Notes under the pieces: generated by a model
What the model was told of the DNA's origin: nothing
What the model saw: only the letters and a program-made list of their open reading frames with translations
The model's database searches: none
In this document: positions 39,810-48,217 of the stretch, piece by piece
Position numbering within the stretch: position 1 is the stretch's first letter
Layout: every line of letters starts with the position of its first letter
Program-made: the position numbers and the translations under genes
From: Raineyella fluvialis
GTDB taxonomy: Bacteria > Actinomycetota > Actinomycetes > Propionibacteriales > Propionibacteriaceae
Direction: 5' to 3'
Assembly: GCF_009646095.1 (NCBI RefSeq)
Contig: NZ_CP045725.1
Location: 1,860,001 to 1,924,000 of the forward strand
Length of the DNA stretch: 64,000 nt

Positions 39810-39834
39810 GGCCACACCGCCGGGAGGAACCTTC

Positions 39835-40512
39835 ATGATCGTCGATCCGACACTCTTCGCCCGCTCAGCCGTGCGGCCGGCCGACACCGATGCGACCGAC
39901 AGCGATCCGACCGACAGCGAGCCTGCCGGCGCGCTGCCGGCCGCGGGGACCGAGAAGCCCTGCTCGTGGCGCCAGCTCAAGAAGCAGCAGACCCGCGAGG
40001 CGATCCACCTCGCCGCGTACGCCCTGGTCGCCGAGCGTGGCTACGCGCATGTCACCGTCGCGGACATCTGCGCCGCCGCGGGTGTCTCGGAGCGCACCTT
40101 CTTCAACTACTTCCCGTCCAAGACGGCGGCCACCCTGGGCCTGCCGGAGACGGCCATCAGCACCGAGCAGGAACTCGACTTCCTGCGGAGCGGCGGGCCA
40201 CTCGTCGGGGACCTCTGCGCCCTGGTCGCCCACGTCGCCGACAACCGGGACGACAACCTCTCCCGGATCCGTGACCTGATGAAGCGTGAGCCGGACCTCT
40301 TCGCGGCCCTGCACCAGTGGACGTCCGGCCTGCGCCACCATGTCCTGGGACTGTGCGAGCAGCGGACCACGCCCGCCAAGGCCCGCCTCGCCGTGTCACT
40401 CGTCTTCGGTGCGCTCAACCTGCACGCCGACAGCGCCTACACCACCAACCGGCCCTCGGCCGAGTCACTGCGCCGGACCGTCGCGGAGCTCGGGGCGATC
40501 GCCGGCGAATAG
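39835..40512 (+). CDS. TetR-family transcriptional repressor
   Basis: 225 residues from the ATG at 39835 (GGAGG 7 bases upstream). The first ~40 residues are a low-complexity acidic tail (DTDATDSDPTDSEP). The helix-turn-helix follows at 74-93 with VTVADICAAAGVSERTFFNYF, then a ligand domain. It is downstream of the DHA2 efflux gene in the same direction; together with the divided repeat at 37575-37618 this suggests feedback repression of the operon. Confidence 0.88.
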   Translation: MIVDPTLFARSAVRPADTDATDSDPTDSEPAGALPAAGTEKPCSWRQLKKQQTREAIHLAAYALVAERGYAHVTVADICAAAGVSERTFFNYFPSKTAATLGLPETAISTEQELDFLRSGGPLVGDLCALVAHVADNRDDNLSRIRDLMKREPDLFAALHQWTSGLRHHVLGLCEQRTTPAKARLAVSLVFGALNLHADSAYTTNRPSAESLRRTVAELGAIAGE

Positions 40513-40536
40513 GGGTCGCTCGAAGCCAGACACGAA

Positions 40537-40582
40537 ACCGCCGGCCGGGACACGATGCGTACGTCGTGTCCCGGCCGGCGGT
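40537..40582. terminator. Bidirectional terminator, 19-bp perfect stem
   Basis: ACCGCCGGCCGGGACACGA (40537-40555) and TCGTGTCCCGGCCGGCGGT (40564-40582) pair perfectly around an 8-base loop, between the stops of two convergent genes. Confidence 0.8.
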
Positions 40583-40597
40583 GGGTTCTGGGAGCGG

Positions 40598-42025
40598 TCA
40601 GGCCGTGGCCAGCGCCAGCTCCTCCTTGGGCGCGTCGTACACCGTACGGTCGAGGATGCCCTCCCGCTTCGCGACGATGACGGGCACGAGGGCCTGGCCG
40701 GTGACGTTCAGGGCGGTCCGGACCATGTCGATGATCGGGTCGATCGCCATCAGCAGACCGACACCCTCCAGCGGCAGGCCCAGGGTCGACAGGGTGAGCG
40801 TCAGCATCACCGTGGCACCGGTCATGCCGGCGGTCGCCGCGGAACCGAGCACCGCGACCAGCGCGATGAGCAGGTAGTCGGCCAGGTTGAGCTGCACGTG
40901 GAAGAAGTTCGCCACGAAGATCGAGGCCAGGGCCGGGTAGATCGCGGCGCACCCGTCCATCTTCGTCGTCGAGGCCAGCGGCACGGCGAAGGAGGCGTAC
41001 GAGGAGGGGACCCCGAGGTTCTTGACCGTCACCTCACGCGTCACCGGCATGGTGCCGAGCGAGGACCGGGACACGAAGCCGAGCTGGGTGGCCGGCCACA
41101 CGCCGCGGAAGAACGCGCCGACCGACAGGCCGTGGGTCCGTAGGAGCACCGGGTAGACCACGAAGCCGACCACCAAGCAGCCGACGATCACGTCGAGCAC
41201 GAAGACGCCGAGCGAGCCCACCGCGCCCCACCCGTACGAGGCCACCGCGTTGCCGAGCAGACCGACGGTGCCGATCGGGGCGAGCCTGATGATCCACCAC
41301 AGCACGCGTTGGACGACCTTGAAGGCGGAGTTGACCACGGCCAGGAACGGCTCGGCCTTCGCACCGGCGCGCAACACAGCGGCGCCGACGACGATGGCGA
41401 TCACGAGGATCTGCAGCGCGTTGAAGCTCAGCGAGGTGCTGCTGCCGTGGGTGGAGATCTCGAGACCGAGGAAGTTCTGCGGGACCAGCCCGTTGAGGAA
41501 GTCCAGCCAGGTGCCCTGGGTGGAGGAGGCCTTGGCGGCGCTCGCGGCGACCGAGGTGCGGGTGCCCGGCGCGGTGAAGATGCCGATGCCCATCCCGATC
41601 ACGACCGCGATCAAAGCCGTGATGGCGAACCAGATCAGCGTCTGGACGGCCAGCCGGGTGGCGTTGGCGACCTCACGCAGGTGCGCGATCGAGGAGACGA
41701 TCGCCAGGAAGATGAGCGGGGGGACGACGGCCTTCAGCAGGGTGACGAAGATGCTGCCGATCATCCGCAGGGTGGCGGTCAGCCAGTTCGGCACGACGGT
41801 GCCGTCGGCGGCATGCCCGGCCGGACCGAGCCGGACAGCGATCAAGCCCAGGACGATGCCGAGCGCGAGACCGATCAGCACCTGGGTGCTGAACGAGAGG
41901 TGGAAACGCTGCTTGCGGGGGCCGGCGGGGGTGCTGCCGGAGCCCTGAGCGGCTGGGTCAGGTGTCGGGTGTGACGGTGACGAGTGGAGATCAGTGGTGC
42001 TCACGAAGGAGAACCTTACTCCCAC
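40598..42025 (-). CDS. Dicarboxylate/amino-acid:cation symporter (DAACS family)
   Basis: 475 residues. Membrane protein of the GltP/DctA family, which imports glutamate, aspartate or C4-dicarboxylates with Na+ or H+. The first re-entrant loop reads SRSSLGTMPVT (SSxxTLP-like) and the C-terminal region has ALTFxNVTG-like NVTGQALVPVIVAKREG. GTG start at 42025 (an internal GTG at 42004 is an alternative). It lies 34 bases downstream of the sirtuin gene, with two direct TCACCTTAT repeats in the gap. The exact substrate is uncertain. Confidence 0.9.
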   Translation of the reverse strand: MGVRFSFVSTTDLHSSPSHPTPDPAAQGSGSTPAGPRKQRFHLSFSTQVLIGLALGIVLGLIAVRLGPAGHAADGTVVPNWLTATLRMIGSIFVTLLKAVVPPLIFLAIVSSIAHLREVANATRLAVQTLIWFAITALIAVVIGMGIGIFTAPGTRTSVAASAAKASSTQGTWLDFLNGLVPQNFLGLEISTHGSSTSLSFNALQILVIAIVVGAAVLRAGAKAEPFLAVVNSAFKVVQRVLWWIIRLAPIGTVGLLGNAVASYGWGAVGSLGVFVLDVIVGCLVVGFVVYPVLLRTHGLSVGAFFRGVWPATQLGFVSRSSLGTMPVTREVTVKNLGVPSSYASFAVPLASTTKMDGCAAIYPALASIFVANFFHVQLNLADYLLIALVAVLGSAATAGMTGATVMLTLTLSTLGLPLEGVGLLMAIDPIIDMVRTALNVTGQALVPVIVAKREGILDRTVYDAPKEELALATA

Positions 42026-42027
42026 GG

Positions 42028-42058
42028 ATAAGGTGATGCAAAGTAGGCCATAAGGTGA
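42028..42058 (-). promoter_or_regulatory. Direct repeat TCACCTTAT x2 upstream of the symporter
   Basis: Exact 9-base copies at 42050-42058 and 42028-42036 on the minus strand, 22 bases (two helical turns) apart. TACTTT between them is a possible -10. A same-face regulator site is inferred. Confidence 0.4.
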
Positions 42059-42059
42059 G

Positions 42060-42938
42060 CTATAGGCTGGCGACCAGGCCGTGCCTCGCCTCAGCAGCGG
42101 CGCTGTCGGGTGCCAGGCGGTGGGCCAGAGCCGGCAGGGCTTGCTCCAGTGGCGCCTCCCACTTCACGGCGACGAGCTCGTCGGCCCGCGTACGCCCCCG
42201 GGTGATCACGACGATCGGCAGCCCGCGCTTGGCCGCGCGGCGGACGAAGCGCAGGCCGCTCATCACCTGCAGCGACGAGCCCAGCACCAGCAGCCCCTCG
42301 GCCTCCTCGACAAGGGAGAAGCAGTGGTCGACCGTGGCGCGGGGCACGACGTCACCGAAGAACACCACGTCCGGGCGGAGCCGATCCGCCGAGCAGCACC
42401 CGCACAGCGGCGCCCGGAAGCTGTCCACCAGCAGCGTGGAGAGCACCGCGTCCCCATCGGGACGGATCTGCGTCCCGGTGCCGGCGAAGTCTGGGTTGGC
42501 CGCCGCCATCCGTCTGTCGAGGGCGGAGCGGGACGTCACCTCTCCGCACGCTTCGCAGACCACCCGCGACAGCGAGCCGTGGAGTTCGGTGATGTGGGTG
42601 GTGCCGGCCGCGTGGTGCAGGCCGTCGACGTTCTGGGTGATCACCGGGCCGGCGAGCCCGGCGCGCTGGAGTGCGGTGACGGCCAGGTGGGCCGGGTTGG
42701 GCCGGGCGCGATGCAGGTTCTGCCAGCCGACGTAGGACCGGGCCCAGTAGCGTCGCCGCGCCTCCGCGGACGTACGGAACTCGTCGATCCGCATCGGCTG
42801 GATCCGCCGGGTGCCGTCGGGGTCGCGGTAGTCCGGGATACCGGAGGCCGTGCTCATCCCGGCGCCGGTCAGCACGAGCCATCGGCGGGTCGGGAGCAGC
42901 GAGGTCAGGCGGTCGAGCACGCGTTGAGAGTACGTCAC
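42060..42938 (-). CDS. NAD-dependent protein deacylase, class II sirtuin
   Basis: 292 residues. NAD-binding GAGMSTASGIPDYR at 25-38, TQNVDGLH at 101-108, catalytic His120 in ELHGS. Zinc cysteines are Cys128/Cys131 and Cys179/Cys182, separated by a long 47-residue insert, and YWARSYVGW follows the first motif; both are class II (SIRT4-like) features. It removes acyl groups from lysines, releasing nicotinamide. GTG start at 42938 without a clear ribosome site. Two identical palindromes lie 45 and 117 bases upstream. Confidence 0.9.
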   Translation of the reverse strand: MTYSQRVLDRLTSLLPTRRWLVLTGAGMSTASGIPDYRDPDGTRRIQPMRIDEFRTSAEARRRYWARSYVGWQNLHRARPNPAHLAVTALQRAGLAGPVITQNVDGLHHAAGTTHITELHGSLSRVVCEACGEVTSRSALDRRMAAANPDFAGTGTQIRPDGDAVLSTLLVDSFRAPLCGCCSADRLRPDVVFFGDVVPRATVDHCFSLVEEAEGLLVLGSSLQVMSGLRFVRRAAKRGLPIVVITRGRTRADELVAVKWEAPLEQALPALAHRLAPDSAAAEARHGLVASL

Positions 42939-42981
42939 CGGCGCAACGCCGCGCGTCGCCTACCGCCCCATGTCCCGGATA

Positions 42982-42999
42982 GCGTTCCCGCGGGAACGC
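42982..42999. promoter_or_regulatory. Perfect 18-bp palindrome upstream of the sirtuin gene
   Basis: GCGTTCCCGCGGGAACGC. Its 16-bp core CGTTCCCGCGGGAACG is repeated exactly at 43055-43070, 72 bases away centre to centre. Probable binding site of a dimeric regulator. Confidence 0.6.
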
Positions 43000-43053
43000 C
43001 CGAGACCCTCGTTCCGTGTGATGGGATGGAGATCTCGCCGATGAGTGCCTGGA

Positions 43054-43071
43054 ACGTTCCCGCGGGAACGT
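43054..43071. promoter_or_regulatory. Second perfect 18-bp palindrome, same core
   Basis: ACGTTCCCGCGGGAACGT. Preceded by GGA so that a third half-site GGAACGTTCC overlaps the left arm. It lies between the DUF1684 stop (43096) and the sirtuin start (42938). Confidence 0.6.
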
Positions 43072-43095
43072 CCACCCACCCGATCCCCGCCTCGA

Positions 43096-43896
43096 TCAGG
43101 CGCCGGGCCGCCGCTCGCCGGCCGTGACGGGGAAGGGGATCTCGTTCTCCGCGACCGGCCGAGGGCACGTCGCGTACGACGGGACGAAGGCGGCCGGGAA
43201 GTTCAGCGCGCGGTTGAAGTCCAGACTGGTGCCCCCCGCGGGGTCGACCTCGCCCAGCATCACGAATCGCCAGTCGGCGGTGTCCATCCCGTTGGTCGGG
43301 TCGTGGAAGACGACGTACGCGTCGCCGTGCCCGCCGCTGACCAGCAGCCGCACGTCGTGGTCGTCCCGGGTGAACGACACCTCGCCCCAGAAGGACATCG
43401 GTTGGACGACGCCCGGGTAGGCGGTCTCGATGTCGCGGACGACGTCGGACTCGTACCGTTCGAAGTGGGCGCGGACGATCCAGGCCGGATCCCAGTCGTA
43501 GGTCGGGACGCCGGTGAAGCCGGTCAAGGTCGGTGCCGCGGGGTTGCGGAGGCGCACCATCGGGTGCCCGCCCCGGATCCCGGCCTCCGCCACGATCCCG
43601 TCGTGGCTGAGGGACGCATCCGACTCGTCCTCCTCGAGGTCGACCTCGACCGTCCCGCTGATCGGGGCGTCGAGACGCAGGACGTTGTCCTCGGGCGCCA
43701 GGTCGACGCGGACCTGCTCCCCGTCACCGGACCAGAGGCCCGGGAAGCCCTCGATCGGGCGCGGGGTGTCGTCGAGCCAGTGGAGCGCGGTGATGGAGAG
43801 CCACCCGTGCGGAGCGGTGAGCCCCTTCTCGCGCATCCGGTGCCAGCGCTTCCATTCGCTGTGCTCCCACATGCTCCAGTCGGGTCCGGTCCCCAT
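43096..43896 (-). CDS. DUF1684 domain protein
   Basis: 266 residues from the ATG at 43896, preceded by AGGAGGAG. The DUF1684 pattern is recognisable: WKRWHRMREKGLTAPHGWLSITALHWLDD at the N-terminus and the conserved core GEVSFTRDDHDVRLL, FHDPTNG, and a C-terminal LDFNRALNFPAAFVPSYATCPRP. Function of the family is unknown; no signal peptide or membrane helix is visible. It lies upstream of the sirtuin on the same strand, separated by the two palindromes. Confidence 0.82.
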   Translation of the reverse strand: MGTGPDWSMWEHSEWKRWHRMREKGLTAPHGWLSITALHWLDDTPRPIEGFPGLWSGDGEQVRVDLAPEDNVLRLDAPISGTVEVDLEEDESDASLSHDGIVAEAGIRGGHPMVRLRNPAAPTLTGFTGVPTYDWDPAWIVRAHFERYESDVVRDIETAYPGVVQPMSFWGEVSFTRDDHDVRLLVSGGHGDAYVVFHDPTNGMDTADWRFVMLGEVDPAGGTSLDFNRALNFPAAFVPSYATCPRPVAENEIPFPVTAGERRPGA

Positions 43897-43973
43897 TGCT
43901 CCTCCTGTGTCGCCTGCAGCCGAGGGTAGCGCGCGGCACCGTCCCCACCCTCCCTGCGGACACCGATCCGCCT

Positions 43974-45023
43974 TCAGTCCAGGGACTCCCGCAGCGCGGC
44001 GAGGAAGGCGTCGACGTCGGCCTCGGTGGTGTCGAAGCTGCACATCCACCGCACCTCGCCAGTGGCCTCGTCCCAGTCATAGAAGAAGAACTGCTCGCGC
44101 AGCCGTGCCGCGGCCTCCTTGGGCAGGATCGCGAACACCGCGTCGGACTCGACCGCCTGCGTGATCCGGACGCCGGGCAGATCGCGGACGCCTGCCGCCA
44201 GCCGGGCCGCCATGGCGTTCGCCCGGCCCGCGGAGCGCTGCCAGAGGTCGCCCTCGTAGAGGGCGATGAGCTGGGCCGAGATGAAGCGCATCTTGCTGGG
44301 CAGTTGGGTGAGGAGCTTGCGGACGTAGAGCGGACCCCGGACGGCGTCCGGGTTGAGGACGACCACGGCTTCCGCGCCGAGCAGGCCGTTCTTCGTGCCG
44401 CCGAGGCTGAGGATGTCCGCGCCGATCGCGGTGGTGATGTCGCCGAGCCCACAGTCCAGGGAGACCGCGGCGTTGGCCAGCCGGGACCCGTCGACGTGCA
44501 GCAACATCCCCAGCCGGTGCGCGTGGTCGGCCAGCGCCCGTAACTCCTCCGGTGAGTAGACCGTGCCCAACTCGGTGGACTGGGTGACGCTGACCACCTT
44601 CGGCTGGGCATGGTGCTCGAAGCCGAAGCCGTGGGCGCGCCGATCGATCAGCGCGGGGGTGAGCTTGCCGTCGGGGGAGTCGACGGTCAGCGTCTTGACG
44701 CCGACCAATTTCTCCGGGGCACCGCACTCATCGACGTGGATGTGGGCGGTCTCGGTGCAGATGACCGCGTCCCAGCGTTCGGTCAGGAGTCCCAGCGACA
44801 TCACGTTGGCGCCCGTCCCGTTGAAGACCGGGTACGCCGTCGCCTGTGGGCCGAAGTGGGTGCGGATGACCTCCTGCAGCCGTGCGGTGTAGGGATCGTC
44901 CCCGTAGCTCGTCAGGTGGCCGAGATTGGCGGCCACGATCGCCTCGATCACTTCGGGATGGGCTCCGGAGGTGTTGTCGGAGGCGAAGCCGTGGCGGGTC
45001 GGATCATGCAGCGGGACGGGCAT
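43974..45023 (-). CDS. Low-specificity L-threonine aldolase / beta-eliminating lyase family
   Basis: 349 residues of the PLP-dependent aldolase family that cleaves L-threonine to glycine and acetaldehyde. FASDNTSGAHPEVIEAI opens the fold, HVDGSRLANAAVS holds the cofactor-contacting Asp and Arg, and the PLP lysine is in SLGGTKNG. The start at 45023 is supported by TAGGGT 7 bases upstream and by the family N-terminus; an 85-residue upstream extension is spurious. Activity on other beta-hydroxy amino acids is possible. Confidence 0.88.
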   Translation of the reverse strand: MPVPLHDPTRHGFASDNTSGAHPEVIEAIVAANLGHLTSYGDDPYTARLQEVIRTHFGPQATAYPVFNGTGANVMSLGLLTERWDAVICTETAHIHVDECGAPEKLVGVKTLTVDSPDGKLTPALIDRRAHGFGFEHHAQPKVVSVTQSTELGTVYSPEELRALADHAHRLGMLLHVDGSRLANAAVSLDCGLGDITTAIGADILSLGGTKNGLLGAEAVVVLNPDAVRGPLYVRKLLTQLPSKMRFISAQLIALYEGDLWQRSAGRANAMAARLAAGVRDLPGVRITQAVESDAVFAILPKEAAARLREQFFFYDWDEATGEVRWMCSFDTTEADVDAFLAALRESLD

Positions 45024-45030
45024 GCGATCC

Positions 45031-45036
45031 ACCCTA
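45031..45036 (-). promoter_or_regulatory. -10 box of leaderless promoter for the aldolase
   Basis: Minus-strand TAGGGT with 7 bases to the ATG at 45023. Confidence 0.5.
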
Positions 45037-45079
45037 GTGGTGGCCGATGCCCGTCCCGTGTGGGGCCGTACGGCGCCCG

Positions 45080-45586
45080 TCAGCCCAGCTTGATGCGGTA
45101 CTCCGCCTCGAGGCGCCCGGTCACCTCGTGCTTGCGGGTGCGGCCGGTGGCGTTCCAGCCCATCGCCTCGTACACCCAGATGGCGCGGGTGTTGTCGGCG
45201 TAGACCCAGAGGATGAGGTCGTTGAAACCCTCCTCGCGGCAGGCATCGGGCAGCGCGACCAGGAGTCGGCGCGCCCACCCCTCGCCCCAGTGCTCGGGGG
45301 CGACGCCGAGGAAGCGCAGTTCCCCGCGGCCCTGGTGGGTGGCTTCGCGCTCTGGCTCGACCGCGGCGAAGGACACGATGCCCCCGTCGTCGTCCGCGAT
45401 GGCGAGCAGGAAGGAGTGATCGGAGGAAGAGAGGACCTCCTCGATCAGCGGAATGGAGTCGTTGATCTTCACGTCGCTCGCGTCGACGAGATCGCGGTGC
45501 GCCGTCGCCTCAGCCCAGATGGTCGCGGCCTGCTTGATCAGCTTGGGGTCGCGGGTCTTGGTGGCACCCATCTCGAACTCGGTCAT
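45080..45586 (-). CDS. GNAT-family N-acetyltransferase
   Basis: 168 residues from the ATG at 45586, which has AAGGAG 5 bases upstream. The acetyl-CoA site is LRFLGVAPEHWGEGWARRLLVALPDACREEG (a span at about 92-122, with the Q/RxxGxG-like WGEGWA) followed by ILWVYADNTRAIWVYEAMGW, the usual GNAT C-terminal half. The acceptor is unknown. A second possible start is a GTG at 45670, 6 bases after a TAGAGT box, which would add 28 residues. Confidence 0.85.
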   Translation of the reverse strand: MTEFEMGATKTRDPKLIKQAATIWAEATAHRDLVDASDVKINDSIPLIEEVLSSSDHSFLLAIADDDGGIVSFAAVEPEREATHQGRGELRFLGVAPEHWGEGWARRLLVALPDACREEGFNDLILWVYADNTRAIWVYEAMGWNATGRTRKHEVTGRLEAEYRIKLG

Positions 45587-45676
45587 GATGGCTCCTTCGG
45601 TGTCATGCCGCGCCACGGCGGGGATGCCAGGACGCTTCGGTGCGCAGATCCCGGTCGGTCGGGCGGGCACGTGCTC

Positions 45677-45682
45677 ACTCTA
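45677..45682 (-). promoter_or_regulatory. -10 box upstream of the acetyltransferase
   Basis: Minus-strand TAGAGT, 6 bases before a GTG (45670) in frame with the acetyltransferase. Either a leaderless GTG start or a leader of about 85 bases to the Shine-Dalgarno-preceded ATG at 45586. Confidence 0.4.
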
Positions 45683-45718
45683 ACGGGTGTCGGGCCGGGC
45701 TGGTCCAGCCTCCGAACC

Positions 45719-46237
45719 TCAGTCGGCGAGGACCTGGAACAGCACGTGGTCCTGCCAGCGACCGTTGATCTTCAGGTAGCGCGGGGCCCGCCCGATCCGG
45801 GCGAACCCGTTGCTGAGCAGGACCCGCTGGGACGCGATGTTGTGAGGCAGGGTGGCCGCCTCCAGCCGGTGCAACCCCAGCTCCCCGAAGGCGTACGCCT
45901 TGACGGCGGCCACCGCCGAGGTGGCCAGGCCCCGGCCGGTGTGGTCGAGCGAGACCCAGTAGCCGATGCCGCCCGACAGGAAGGCGCCGCGCGTGATCCG
46001 GGAGAGGGTGATCCGGCCGACGGGTTCGTCGTCGTCGAGGATCAGGAACGTCACTGCCAGCCCCGCCTCGCGATCGTGCTGGGCCTCGGTGAGGAAGGCC
46101 TGCTGGCCGGCAACGGTGAACCATGCATCGTCGCGCTGGGGCTCCCAGGGTTGAAGGAACGAGCGGTTGCGTCGGTAGAGGGCGGCCAGCACCGGCGCGT
46201 CCTCGAGGGTCGCCGGACGGATGACGGGACTGGGCAT
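45719..46237 (-). CDS. GNAT-family acetyltransferase (RimJ/RimL type)
   Basis: 172 residues from the ATG at 46237. RimJ-like features: IRPATLEDAPVLAALYRRN, the GIGYWVSLDHTGRGLATSAVAAV cofactor site (about 98-120, YWV-RGLAT), and HRLEAATLPHNIASQRVLLSNGF. RimJ/L-type enzymes acetylate ribosomal-protein N-termini, but many relatives have other substrates. CAGAAT 7 bases before the ATG is a weak -10. Confidence 0.87.
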   Translation of the reverse strand: MPSPVIRPATLEDAPVLAALYRRNRSFLQPWEPQRDDAWFTVAGQQAFLTEAQHDREAGLAVTFLILDDDEPVGRITLSRITRGAFLSGGIGYWVSLDHTGRGLATSAVAAVKAYAFGELGLHRLEAATLPHNIASQRVLLSNGFARIGRAPRYLKINGRWQDHVLFQVLAD

Positions 46238-46282
46238 GGGGCCAATTCTGCCAGCAGTCGTGCGCCTGGTTCCGTTGAGCAT

Positions 46283-46312
46283 TTGATTAGCAGAGGTAAT
46301 GAACTATGCTAA
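46283..46312 (+). promoter_or_regulatory. Promoter and probable MarR operator of the efflux operon
   Basis: TTGATT (46283-46288), 16-base spacer, TATGCT (46305-46310). TTAGCA (46287-46292) and TGCTAA (46307-46312) form an inverted repeat covering both hexamers, so a bound regulator would block polymerase. The start site would fall near 46317, which rules against translation from the ATG at 46299. Confidence 0.55.
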
Positions 46313-46385
46313 GTATGTCCGGCCCGGCGGCCGGTGCGGAGGACTAGTAAGAACTCGGGAAGGAACGGACACGACGAGCAGCGGG

Positions 46386-46865
46386 ATGGCAAGCGTTGGC
46401 ATGACAAGCAGCGGTGCGACAGCAGCGGAGGTGCCGGCGGTGGCCGACACGGAGGCACTCCTGGGGCTCGCGAACGACGTCCGGATGGTCTGCCAGCAGG
46501 TCAGCCGTCGGGTGCGGTTCGAGAGCGACGCCGACGTGGCGCCGCACCAGTTCAGCGTCCTGGTGAAGCTGCGGCATCGGCCGTGGACGCCGGGGGAACT
46601 GGCTGAGGCCGAGCGCGTGAGCGCCCCGAGCATGACCCGGACGGTCAACTGCCTGTGCGAGCGCGGACTGGTCGAGAAGGTCGGGAACCCCCAGGACGGC
46701 CGCCAGCGTCTCCTCCACCTGACCGCCTCGGGTGAGGAGGTCGTCGAGCGGACGATCAGTGCCCGCGACACCTGGATGATGCAGCGCCTCTCGGAGCTCA
46801 CGCCGGCACAGCGCGAGACCCTGGCCGCGGCCACGGTCGTGCTCCAGGAGGTGCTCGCCCGATGA
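46386..46865 (+). CDS. MarR-family transcriptional regulator
   Basis: 159 residues from the ATG at 46386. Winged helix: FSVLVKLRHRPWTPGELAEAERVSAPSMTRTVNCL then RGLVEKVGNPQDGRQRLLHLT, with the wing D-R pair. The ATG at 46299 gives 29 extra residues, but it overlaps the -10 box at 46305-46310 and is unlikely to be transcribed from that promoter. No strong ribosome site precedes 46386. Its stop overlaps the ATG of the next gene by 4 bases, so it is co-translated with the transporter it probably represses. Confidence 0.85.
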   Translation: MASVGMTSSGATAAEVPAVADTEALLGLANDVRMVCQQVSRRVRFESDADVAPHQFSVLVKLRHRPWTPGELAEAERVSAPSMTRTVNCLCERGLVEKVGNPQDGRQRLLHLTASGEEVVERTISARDTWMMQRLSELTPAQRETLAAATVVLQEVLAR

Positions 46866-48217
46866 GCCGCACCCAGGCCCAGCCCCGTCCCCTCGGACTG
46901 ACCACCCCACGACGCCCTGCCGCACCACGCGGTCTCTTCGCCTCGCTGCACCTGCGTAATTACCGGCTGTTCTTCTTCGGCATGTTGCTGTCGAACGTCG
47001 GGCTGTGGATGTTCCGGGTCGCCCAGGACTGGCTGGTGCTGACCCAGCTCACCCCCCACTCGTCGCTGGCGCTGGGCACGATCACCGGGTTGCAGTTCCT
47101 GCCGATCCTCCTGCTGTCGGCGTACGGGGGCGCGATCGCCGACCGCTTCGACCAGCGCAAGCTGCTGATGGTCACCCAGACGGCCGCCGGGCTGGTCGCG
47201 CTCGTCCAGGCGGTCCTGGTGCTCACCGGCAGCGTCGCGTTGTGGCACGTCTACGTGCTCGCCACCCTCGGTGGGGTGGTCGCATCGTTCGACAACCCGG
47301 CCCGTCAGGCGTTCGTCTCCGAGATGGTGCCCGAGGCCTACCTGGTCAACGCCGTCGGCCTGAACTCCACGACCTTCAACGCCTCGCGCCTCCTCGGGCC
47401 CGGCCTGGCCGGTCTGATGATCGGCGCCTGGGGCGTCGGCCCGGTCATCCTGATCAACGCCATCAGCTACGCCGCGACCCTCGCCGCCCTGCTCCTGATG
47501 GACCCGGCCGCGTTGCACCCGGCGCCCCGGACCCGCGGTCGGGGCTCGGTGCGCGCGGGGATGGCGTACGTCTGGCGGCGCCCGGACGTCCTGCTGGTCC
47601 TCTTCATGGTCTTCATGCTCGGCACGTTCGGGCTGAACTTCCAGGTGACGAACGCGCTGATGGCCACCCAGGTGTTCCACGTCGGCCCGGAACAGTACGG
47701 GCTGATGGGCACCGTGATGGGGATCGGCACGCTCGGGGCGGCGCTGCGGGCAGCCTCCCGCAGACGCCCCCGGATGGGTGTCCTGGTCGGTGGTCTCGGC
47801 GTGTTCACCCTGGGCATGGTGGGGCTGGCTGCCGCCCCGTCGTACGCCACCTACATCGTCGTGCTGGTCGTCGTCGGGGTGTCCTCGATGACCGTGATGA
47901 CCAGCGCCAACGCGACCGTCCAGTTGTCGGTCGAACCCGCCATGCGCGGCCGGGTGATGGCTCTCTACATGATGGTGTTCATGGGCGGCACCCCGGTCGG
48001 TGCCCCGTTGATCGGCTGGATCGGTGCCCGGTTCGGTGCCCGGTCGACGCTCGCGGTGGGGGCCGTCGCGACCGGTGTCGCGACCCTCGTCGCGCTGTGG
48101 ATCCTCCTGCGGGCACGGCGTCGTACGGGTCTCGCCGACGAGGCGGCATCGCCGCTGCGGGAGCGTCCCGCCGAGGCGGTGACCGGGTCGGCCGAGCATG
48201 GCACCATGACGGCATGA
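46862..48217 (+). CDS. MFS transporter (EntS/MFS_3 type)
   Basis: 451 residues. SLHLRNYRLFFFGMLLSNVGLWMFRVAQDWLVL begins the transporter (about 28-60), with loop motif GAIADRFDQRKLL and FDNPARQAFVSEMVP, both characteristic of the EntS-like group that exports siderophores, macrolides or other drugs. ATGA overlap with the MarR gene upstream and with the HhH-GPD gene downstream shows a three-gene translationally coupled operon. Confidence 0.88.
   Translation: MSRTQAQPRPLGLTTPRRPAAPRGLFASLHLRNYRLFFFGMLLSNVGLWMFRVAQDWLVLTQLTPHSSLALGTITGLQFLPILLLSAYGGAIADRFDQRKLLMVTQTAAGLVALVQAVLVLTGSVALWHVYVLATLGGVVASFDNPARQAFVSEMVPEAYLVNAVGLNSTTFNASRLLGPGLAGLMIGAWGVGPVILINAISYAATLAALLLMDPAALHPAPRTRGRGSVRAGMAYVWRRPDVLLVLFMVFMLGTFGLNFQVTNALMATQVFHVGPEQYGLMGTVMGIGTLGAALRAASRRRPRMGVLVGGLGVFTLGMVGLAAAPSYATYIVVLVVVGVSSMTVMTSANATVQLSVEPAMRGRVMALYMMVFMGGTPVGAPLIGWIGARFGARSTLAVGAVATGVATLVALWILLRARRRTGLADEAASPLRERPAEAVTGSAEHGTMTA

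Noticed and set aside
37806-39980. 724-codon minus-strand ORF
   Set aside because: Antisense of the DHA2 transporter gene.
42935-43168. 77-codon minus-strand ORF spanning the two palindromes, with VPAGT encoded twice
   Set aside because: The VPAGT repeat is just the translation of the palindrome cores; no start signal, and it overlaps the end of the DUF1684 gene.
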